Assembly (NCBI RefSeq): GCF_013366925.1
Contig: NZ_JAALDK010000002.1
Location: 620,001 to 684,000 of the forward strand
Direction of reading: 5' to 3'
DNA from: Paraburkholderia youngii
GTDB taxonomy: Bacteria; Pseudomonadota; Gammaproteobacteria; Burkholderiales; Burkholderiaceae
Length of the DNA: 64,000 bases
The stretch's first letter is position 1, and each line of letters starts with the position of its first letter. This document shows positions 58,718 to 64,000 of the stretch, one piece after another. The position numbers were made by a program, and so were the translations under genes. The notes below the pieces were generated by a model. The model was not told where the DNA came from. It saw only the letters and a program-made list of their open reading frames with translations, and ran no database searches.

Positions 58718-59679
58718 GCGCAGCGCGACAGGCGAGGCACCGCAGACTGATCACGCTTGCGGCGATCTGGACCGTGTTGCTGCTCGCCCCGTACTGGATG
58801 CCGCCGCTCGGAGGCTACACCGCGCTTGGCACACGGGTGCTCGTGCTGGGTCTCGCGGCGATGTCGGTGAATTTTCTGCTCGGCTTCACCGGCGTGCTGT
58901 CGTTTGGTCACGCTGCGTATTTCGGTTTGGGTGCGTATGGCGCAGGCCTCGCGCTGAAATTCGTTGCACCGAGCACGCCGTTCGCTCTTCTGTGCGGAAC
59001 GCTGCTCGGCGGGATCGCCGGCGCGCTGCTCGGTGCGCTCTGCGCGAGGCGGCGCGGTGTCTATTTCGCGATGGTCACCATCGCCTTCGGACAGGTCTTC
59101 TACTACATCGCGTTCCAATGGAGTTCGTTGACAGGCGGCGACGACGGTCTGCGCGGATTTTCGCGCATGCCGCTTCACCTTGGCATCACGACCATCGACA
59201 TCCTCTCGAATGCCGATGCGTTCTATTACTTCGTGCTGTTTTGCCTCGCGCTGGCGGTCGGTCTGATGGGCTTCATCCTGCGTTCCCCATTCGGGCGCAC
59301 GATGATCGCAATCCGCGAAAACGAACGGCGCGCGCGCTTTCTCGGCATTCCCGCCGATCGCCATATCTGGATCGCTTTCACTCTCTCCTGCTTTTTCATG
59401 GGGTTCGCCGGTGCGCTCTATGCACTTCTGAACAACTTCGCCGACCCGCGCGGGCTGCATTTCAGCCAGTCCGGCGACTTCGTCATGATGGCGGTGATGG
59501 GCGGCATGCGCAGCCTGTGGGGACCGCTTCTCGGCGCCGCGGTATTCGTCGTGCTGCAGGACTACCTGTCGAGCATCACCGTCAACTGGATGTCGTTCGT
59601 CGGCATGCTGTTCATCGCGATCGTGCTGTTCTTCCCTCGGGGTCTGCTCGGCGTTCTGCGCCGCAGGAGCGAATCATGA
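58714..59679 (+). CDS. livM: LivM-type branched-chain amino-acid ABC permease, second system
   Basis: A 321-residue permease with the LivM-type GFTGVLSFGHAAYFGLGAYGAG motif near residue 57 and IRENERRARFLGIPADRHIWIAFTLSCFFMGFAGALYALL as coupling segment. It is coupled by ATGA overlaps to livH before it and livG after it. Here LivM and LivG are separate, in contrast to the fusion in the first operon. Confidence 0.93.
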   Translation: MSAARQARHRRLITLAAIWTVLLLAPYWMPPLGGYTALGTRVLVLGLAAMSVNFLLGFTGVLSFGHAAYFGLGAYGAGLALKFVAPSTPFALLCGTLLGGIAGALLGALCARRRGVYFAMVTIAFGQVFYYIAFQWSSLTGGDDGLRGFSRMPLHLGITTIDILSNADAFYYFVLFCLALAVGLMGFILRSPFGRTMIAIRENERRARFLGIPADRHIWIAFTLSCFFMGFAGALYALLNNFADPRGLHFSQSGDFVMMAVMGGMRSLWGPLLGAAVFVVLQDYLSSITVNWMSFVGMLFIAIVLFFPRGLLGVLRRRSES

Positions 59680-60425
59680 GCGTTCTGGAAGTCACGCACG
59701 TGAGCAAGAGCTTCGGCAGCCTCGCTGCGGTACGCGACGTCTCGCTTGCGGTCGAAGCAGGCGAGCTGCGTGCCATCATCGGACCGAACGGCGCCGGCAA
59801 GACTACTTTCTTCAATCTCATCAGCGGCTTCTTCCGGCCGACCACGGGAACGATCGTGTTCGACGGGCAGGACATCACGGCGGTCCCGGCGTATCGACGC
59901 GTCGCGAACGGCATCGCCCGCACGTTCCAGATTACCGAGATCTTTCCCGCACTCACGGTGTTCGAAAACGTGCTCATCAGCGCGGAGGTTGCGGCTGGAT
60001 TCCGCTTGCGGCCGTGGGTCGGCCGCGCCGAAAGAACCCGAGTGCGCGAGCGCGTCGAAGAAGCACTGGAACTCACCGGGCTAGCGGCAAAAAGCGGCCG
60101 GCTGACCGGCGAGCTCGCGCACGGCGACCAGCGCGTTGCTGAAATCGCCATGGCGCTGGCGCTGCGCCCTCGCCTGCTGCTGCTCGACGAACCCACCGCA
60201 GGCATGGGCGGCGAGGAGACCTACGAAATTACCCAGCTGATTCGCCGTCTGCGCAGCGGCGGCAAATTCACGATCGTGCTGATCGAGCACGACATGCGCG
60301 TGGTGTTCCATCTTGCCGACCGGATCACGGTGCTCGACCGGGGCTCGCTGCTCGCCGAGGGCGCGCCGGCGGAAATCGCGGCGAACGAGGTCGTGCAGGT
60401 GGCGTATCTGGGTGACGTGGCATGA
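59676..60425 (+). CDS. livG: LivG-type branched-chain amino-acid ABC ATPase, second system
   Basis: A 249-residue ATPase with Walker A GPNGAGKTT near residue 36, IARTFQITEIFPALTVFENV at the Q-loop, signature LAHGDQRVAEIAMAL, Walker B LLLLDEPTAGM and the LIEHDMRVVFHLADRI H-loop. ATG 59676 overlaps the livM stop by four bases. The same frame is open for about 680 bases upstream through livM, but the resulting longer product would have no homologous content and is rejected. It overlaps livF by four bases. Confidence 0.93.
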   Translation: MSVLEVTHVSKSFGSLAAVRDVSLAVEAGELRAIIGPNGAGKTTFFNLISGFFRPTTGTIVFDGQDITAVPAYRRVANGIARTFQITEIFPALTVFENVLISAEVAAGFRLRPWVGRAERTRVRERVEEALELTGLAAKSGRLTGELAHGDQRVAEIAMALALRPRLLLLDEPTAGMGGEETYEITQLIRRLRSGGKFTIVLIEHDMRVVFHLADRITVLDRGSLLAEGAPAEIAANEVVQVAYLGDVA

Positions 60426-61132
60426 ACATCGCGCTCACCGCCGAGGAACTTCATACCTACTACGGCAAGAGCCACATCCTCCACGGCGTGAGCCTCGCGG
60501 TCGAGGAAGGTCGGATCACGGCATTGCTTGGCCGCAACGGCGCGGGCAAGACCACGACGCTGCGGACCCTGATGGGTCTGACACCCGCACGCCGGGGGCG
60601 CGTGACGATCTTCGGCGCGGATACGACACGCTGGCCGACGTTCAGGATCGCCGCGACGGGCGTGGGCTATGTCCCCGAAGGACGAAGAATCTTCGCCAAT
60701 CTCAGTGTCGAAGAAAATCTCCGTGTGCCGCTTGCGCGCAGCGGGCCTTGGACGATTGCGCGCATATACGAGCTGTTTCCACGGCTTGCCGAGCGCAAGG
60801 AAAGCCGCGGACGCCAGCTTTCCGGTGGCGAACAGGAGATGCTGTCGATTGCCCGCGCGCTGCTGCTCAATCCCCGGCTGCTGATTCTCGATGAACCCTC
60901 TCAGGGCCTGGCGCCTCTGATCGTGCGCGAGGTGTTTCGCGTCGTGTCGCAGATGCGCGACGAAGGGATTTCGGTCCTGCTCGTCGAGCAGAACGCGCAC
61001 ATGGGCCTCGCGATTGCCGATCATGCTTACGTGCTCGACGACGGCGGTATCGTCTATGCCGGCCGTTCACGCGACCTGGCCGCCGATGAAAGCCGGGTTC
61101 GCGCGTTGACCGGTGCGAGTGCCGAAGGTTGA
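60422..61132 (+). CDS. livF: LivF-type branched-chain amino-acid ABC ATPase, second system
   Basis: A 236-residue ATPase: Walker A GRNGAGKTT near residue 38, GVGYVPEGRRIFANLSVEENL, signature LSGGEQEMLSIARAL, Walker B LLILDEPSQGL and LLVEQNAHMGLAIADHAYVL. It is the last gene of the operon and starts within the livG stop (ATGA). The gene faces the convergent rarD, 56 bases away. No strong terminator hairpin was seen. Confidence 0.93.
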   Translation: MNIALTAEELHTYYGKSHILHGVSLAVEEGRITALLGRNGAGKTTTLRTLMGLTPARRGRVTIFGADTTRWPTFRIAATGVGYVPEGRRIFANLSVEENLRVPLARSGPWTIARIYELFPRLAERKESRGRQLSGGEQEMLSIARALLLNPRLLILDEPSQGLAPLIVREVFRVVSQMRDEGISVLLVEQNAHMGLAIADHAYVLDDGGIVYAGRSRDLAADESRVRALTGASAEG

Positions 61133-61188
61133 AGAGGATCGCCCGCGTTTCGACGTAGCTCGGCCGCTACCCGCCTGCCCTCACCTCT

Positions 61189-62082
61189 TCAAGCCGCCGT
61201 GCGCGCCTGCCGCGCAGCGGCCAGCGTGCCACGCAACCCTTCGAACGAGTAGAGCGCGAGGGCTGCCCAGATTGCGCCGTAGCCGATCGCGCGCACGGAT
61301 CCGAACGGCTCGCCGTAGATCAGCACGCCAGTGAGGAGCTGAAGCGTGGGCGTCACGTACTGGATCAGGCCGAGCATCGAGAGCGGGATGCGTCGCGCCG
61401 CAGCCGCGAAGAGCAGCAGCGGCACGGCCGTGATAGGTCCGGCGGCGGCCAGCAGCAGTTGCAGCCCGAGCGACGCATGCGTGAAATGGCTCGCGCCGGC
61501 CATGCCGATCACCATCAGATAGACGATCGCCACGGGAAAGAGCAGCACCGTTTCGAGTGCGAGGCCTTCGAGGGCGCCGAGCTTTGCGGTCTTGCGCAAC
61601 AGGCCATAGCCGCCGAACGTCAGCGCGAGCGCGAGGCTGATCCACGGCGGCGCGCCGTTCTGCCAGGTGAGCCATACCACGCCGAGCGCCGCAAGCGCCA
61701 CCGCGCACCATTGGAGCGAGCGCATCCGCTCATGCAGGAAGACGAAGCCGAATAACACGTTGATCAGCGGATTGATGAAGTAGCCGAGGCTCGCCTCGAC
61801 GATATGGCCCGCGTTGACAGCCCAGATGTAGATGCCCCAGTTGGCCGAAAGCAGCGCGGCACTCGCGGAGAAGCGGCCGATCAGGCGCCTGTCGCGCAGC
61901 GCGGGCCGCAGCCACGCCCAGTGGTGTCGCGCGACGAGCACCGCAAGGATGAACACGAGCGACCACGCCATCCGGTGGGCGAGCATCTCGAGCGCGGGAA
62001 TCTGGTGGAGCGTCTTGAAGTAGACGGGAAAGAGCCCCCAGATGACGAAGGCGGAAAAGGCGTAGACGATGCCGGGATTCAT
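61189..62082 (-). CDS. rarD: RarD-type EamA-family transporter
   Basis: A 297-residue membrane protein with ten helices in the two-EamA-repeat layout. The start MNPGIVYAFSAFVIWGLFPVYFK is characteristic of RarD (chloramphenicol-sensitive protein). NWGIYIWAVNAGHIVEASLGYFINPLINVLFGFVFLHERM and IQYVTPTLQLLTGVLIYGEPF end the two repeats. Substrate unknown; an exporter role is assumed. The start lacks a Shine-Dalgarno. It is convergent with livF. Confidence 0.92.
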   Translation of the reverse strand: MNPGIVYAFSAFVIWGLFPVYFKTLHQIPALEMLAHRMAWSLVFILAVLVARHHWAWLRPALRDRRLIGRFSASAALLSANWGIYIWAVNAGHIVEASLGYFINPLINVLFGFVFLHERMRSLQWCAVALAALGVVWLTWQNGAPPWISLALALTFGGYGLLRKTAKLGALEGLALETVLLFPVAIVYLMVIGMAGASHFTHASLGLQLLLAAAGPITAVPLLLFAAAARRIPLSMLGLIQYVTPTLQLLTGVLIYGEPFGSVRAIGYGAIWAALALYSFEGLRGTLAAARQARTAA

Positions 62083-62348
62083 GGTTGGTTGTAGTTGGCC
62101 GGTGCGCGTGGTCGGTGCGAAGGCGCGTCGGCGGCAAAGGTTTTCGCGCAGATTTTACCCGTGCGGCGCAGCCTCCGCTAAGCGCATCGTCGTCAAAAAG
62201 GGCCTGCTCTCGCCGTTCAGCGAGCTTCGCTTTTGCTGCCTACGATGTACATGTCGTCTTCGCAGAATGATGGAGCGACCTTGGCGGCGACAACGCGGTC
62301 CAGCTCGCCCTACGCGACGACGACCAGGGCAATCGTTTGGAGATAGCC

Positions 62349-62567
62349 ATGCATTTCGACTACCAGCAGTTCCACATCGACGCGTCACCTCTCGATGAAG
62401 GCGGCCGCTATTACGCTCGCGCAAAGATCTACCGGCGCGCGTCGGCGAGTGGCGAGGCCGTCGAGGTAAAGTATTCGGGCGACCTCGGCGATTACCCCTC
62501 CGACGTGGATGCGATGGAGGCGGCGCAGCGTTGGGCGATTCAGTGGTGCGACGCGAACTCCGCTTAG
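62349..62567 (+). CDS. Small protein of unknown function, related to the one at 41797
   Basis: A 72-residue protein (MHFDYQQFHIDASPLDEGGRYYARAKIYRRAS...) ending in DAMEAAQRWAIQWCDANSA. The C-terminal half matches the 41797 protein (SG-x-L-G-x4-S-x3-A-x2-A-x3-WA-x2-W-x-DA). ATG 62349 has GGAG eight bases upstream; ATG 62337 is possible. Function not known. It is a single gene between rarD and the next small gene. Confidence 0.75.
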   Translation: MHFDYQQFHIDASPLDEGGRYYARAKIYRRASASGEAVEVKYSGDLGDYPSDVDAMEAAQRWAIQWCDANSA

Positions 62568-62669
62568 GCGTCACTGTCAGGCCCATGCTGTTCCCGGGTC
62601 CCGCTGTTCCCCAGCGAAATAAGCGGCGCATAATGCAAACATCCCTTTGTCAGGACGATGGAGGTGAAT

Positions 62670-62978
62670 GTGACAACCTTTGCTATCGACGCCGTTCGCA
62701 TCAACCCGGCGAACGACAGGTTCACCCACGTGCGTTGGGCTCCCGTCGATCCGTCGACGCGTGAATGGCTGTCCCCCCCTGCGATCGTGGAGGTGGTCGA
62801 AGTCGTCGCCGCGATCCGCCGGGGAGATGTCGTTTGGTCCCTTTTTACACTTGGCGGCACACGGTATCTCGGGCCAAAAATCGTATGTGTCTCTCACACC
62901 GACGGACCCGCCGGGATCGACACGGATGTCCCGGGCGATCATGTCGAAAAATGCATCGACGATTTGCCGCACCTTTGA
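62670..62978 (+). CDS. Small protein of unknown function
   Basis: A 102-residue protein with the start TTFAIDAVRINPANDRFTHVRWAPVDPST and a late VVWSLFTLGGTRYLGPKIVCVSHTDG block. GTG 62670 is chosen because GGAGG (62660-62664) sits five bases before it; ATG 62658 overlaps that site. Its beta-rich content suggests a small compact domain. The family is not recognised. It lies 62 bases before the helicase gene on the same strand, but a shared promoter is not evident. Confidence 0.6.
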   Translation: MTTFAIDAVRINPANDRFTHVRWAPVDPSTREWLSPPAIVEVVEVVAAIRRGDVVWSLFTLGGTRYLGPKIVCVSHTDGPAGIDTDVPGDHVEKCIDDLPHL

Positions 62979-63040
62979 CGGCATACCTTTGAGGCCGTCG
63001 GGCAGCCGCTAGAATTGCGGTTTTAGCCCGGAATACGTCA

Positions 63041-64000
63041 ATGTCCTTTGCCTCGCTTGGCCTGATCGATCCCTTGCTGCTTAACGTGCAGGGCCTCAAT
63101 TACCAGACTCCTACGCCGGTGCAGGCCAAGGCGATTCCCGCCGTGCTCGGTGGCAAGGACGTGATGGCTGGGGCACAGACCGGCACGGGCAAAACCGCGG
63201 GCTTTGCGCTGCCGCTATTGCAACGGCTGGCGCAATGCGGCCCGGCGGTGTCCAGCAATCGCGCCCGGGTTCTGGTGCTGGTGCCCACGCGTGAACTGGC
63301 TGAACAGGTGCTGCAAAGCTTCATCGCTTACGGCAAAGGCCTCGACTTACGATTTCTGGCCGCCTACGGCGGTGTGAGCATCAACCCGCAGATGATGAAA
63401 TTGCGCAAAGGCGTGGATGTGCTCGTTGCCACGCCGGGCCGTCTGCTAGATCTCAATCGCCAGAACGCAGTGCAGTTCGATCAGGTACAAACGCTGGTGC
63501 TGGATGAAGCAGATCGCATGCTGGATCTGGGCTTTGCGCGCGAACTCAACGCCGTGTTTGCCGCCTTGCCCGCTCAGCGCCAGACCCTGCTGTTCTCGGC
63601 CACGTTTACCGATGATATCCGCGCGATGGCGGCGAACATTCTGCGCGCCCCGGTCAATATCAGCGTCAGCCCGCCCAATGCCACCGCCAGCAGGATCAAG
63701 CAGTGGGTGGTGCCGGTGGATAAAAAGAACAAGCCTGACCTCTTCTTGCACCTTGTGGCTGAGAACCGTTGGCAGCACGCGCTGGTGTTCGTCAAGACCC
63801 GCAATGGCGTCGATTACCTGGCGGCGATGCTGGATGAAGCGGGCTATGCGGTCGACACCATCCACGGCGACAAACCGCAGCCCGCGCGCCTGCGTGCGCT
63901 GGAGCGCTTCAAGGCAGGCGAAGTACAAATGCTGGTGGCCACCGATGTGGCCGCTCGCGGGCTGGACATCGACGACCTGCCGCTGGTGATCAACGTTGAT
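63041..64000 (+). CDS. DEAD-box RNA helicase (RhlE-like), N-terminal part (cut by window end)
   Basis: The frame is open from ATG 63041 to the window edge, giving 320 residues. Helicase motifs are in order: Q motif (GLNYQTPTPVQAKAIPAVL), Walker A AQTGTGKT, PTRELAEQ (Ia), TPGR (Ib), DEAD (VLDEADRMLDLGF), SAT, and from domain 2 HGDKPQ and ATDVAARGLDI (motif V). It is truncated before motif VI completes. RhlE-type enzymes unwind rRNA or mRNA duplexes and support cold growth and ribosome assembly. No Shine-Dalgarno is strong. Sequence flavour is close to gamma/beta-proteobacterial RhlE. Confidence 0.93.
   Translation, partial: MSFASLGLIDPLLLNVQGLNYQTPTPVQAKAIPAVLGGKDVMAGAQTGTGKTAGFALPLLQRLAQCGPAVSSNRARVLVLVPTRELAEQVLQSFIAYGKGLDLRFLAAYGGVSINPQMMKLRKGVDVLVATPGRLLDLNRQNAVQFDQVQTLVLDEADRMLDLGFARELNAVFAALPAQRQTLLFSATFTDDIRAMAANILRAPVNISVSPPNATASRIKQWVVPVDKKNKPDLFLHLVAENRWQHALVFVKTRNGVDYLAAMLDEAGYAVDTIHGDKPQPARLRALERFKAGEVQMLVATDVAARGLDIDDLPLVINVD

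Noticed and set aside
58992..59675. Upstream extension of the livG frame through livM (total 477 residues)
   Set aside because: The extension is Arg/Ala-rich with no similarity to any domain, while ATG 59676 gives a normal-length LivG coupled by ATGA to livM.
61130..61196. TTGAAGAGG ... CCTCTTCAA around the livF / rarD junction
   Set aside because: The arms are about 45 bases apart and overlap coding ends; too short and too distant to be a convincing terminator.
1..64000. CRISPR arrays, rRNA, prophage or conjugative modules
   Set aside because: No regular repeat-spacer pattern, rRNA-like sequence, integrase or structural phage genes were seen anywhere in the window.

Overview
The window looks like a chromosomal segment from a member of the Burkholderiaceae, most like Paraburkholderia or a close relative. 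This is inferred from the high GC content, the dense ABC-transporter and LysR content, a phasin, a hopanoid-type flippase and several small Burkholderiales-style proteins. No rRNA, tRNA, CRISPR array, phage module or replication origin was seen. Starts given here were chosen by ribosome-binding site and family length, so many are shorter than the longest possible reading frame.

Layout. 1-569: C-terminal end of a GH63/MGH1-like glucosidase. 935-5871: a branched-chain amino-acid (Liv) ABC transporter operon with a LivM-LivG fusion; a complete IS5-type element (5910-7261, CTAG target duplication) sits between livF and a strong terminator. 7648-9303: an exported Asp-box (sialidase-fold) protein. 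9370-14768: a SAM hydroxide adenosyltransferase, a LysR/aldo-keto reductase divergent pair and an MFS exporter/LysR divergent pair. 14777-15029: a 5'-truncated YdhR-type monooxygenase remnant. 15068-16693: a cytosolic HtrA-like protease next to a LuxR-type regulator with a degenerate receiver. 17174-20931: ACT-domain protein, membrane-anchored unknown, UPF0182 giant membrane protein. 21155-23783: GST, a RAYT-like protein that has lost its HUH histidines, and a Tat-exported SYLF protein. 23845-29718: pyruvyl-transferase/flippase operon, small proteins, phasin, NarL-type response regulator, DUF3047 protein. 29852-35928: hybrid histidine kinase, DUF2252, NUDIX, membrane alpha/beta-hydrolase.

35960-41777 is a FadR-type GntR regulator divergent from a complete sugar ABC transporter (binding protein, double ATPase, two permeases); three TGGT-N2-(A/G)CCA sites lie between them. 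42329-43663 encodes an Nramp-like transporter whose metal-binding motifs are altered (DPSG, MSPY).

43676-54168 is the most interesting region. A LysR regulator lies between a leftward operon (flavin monooxygenase, RidA, DUF1028, acetylornithine-deacetylase-like amidohydrolase) and a rightward operon (Rieske oxygenase alpha subunit plus a four-gene Pot-type ABC transporter). The same TGCAT-N11-ATGCA operator occurs in front of both transcription units. I infer a LysR-controlled uptake and oxidative catabolism module for an unidentified amine- or N-acyl-type compound.

The right end holds a SET-domain protein, a lower-GC ORFan, an ABM-type monooxygenase, a second complete Liv transporter operon (56487-61132), RarD, two small proteins and the N-terminal part of an RhlE-type DEAD-box helicase that runs off the edge. 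Both Liv operons have a hairpin directly after the binding-protein gene, which would allow more binding protein than permease to be made.
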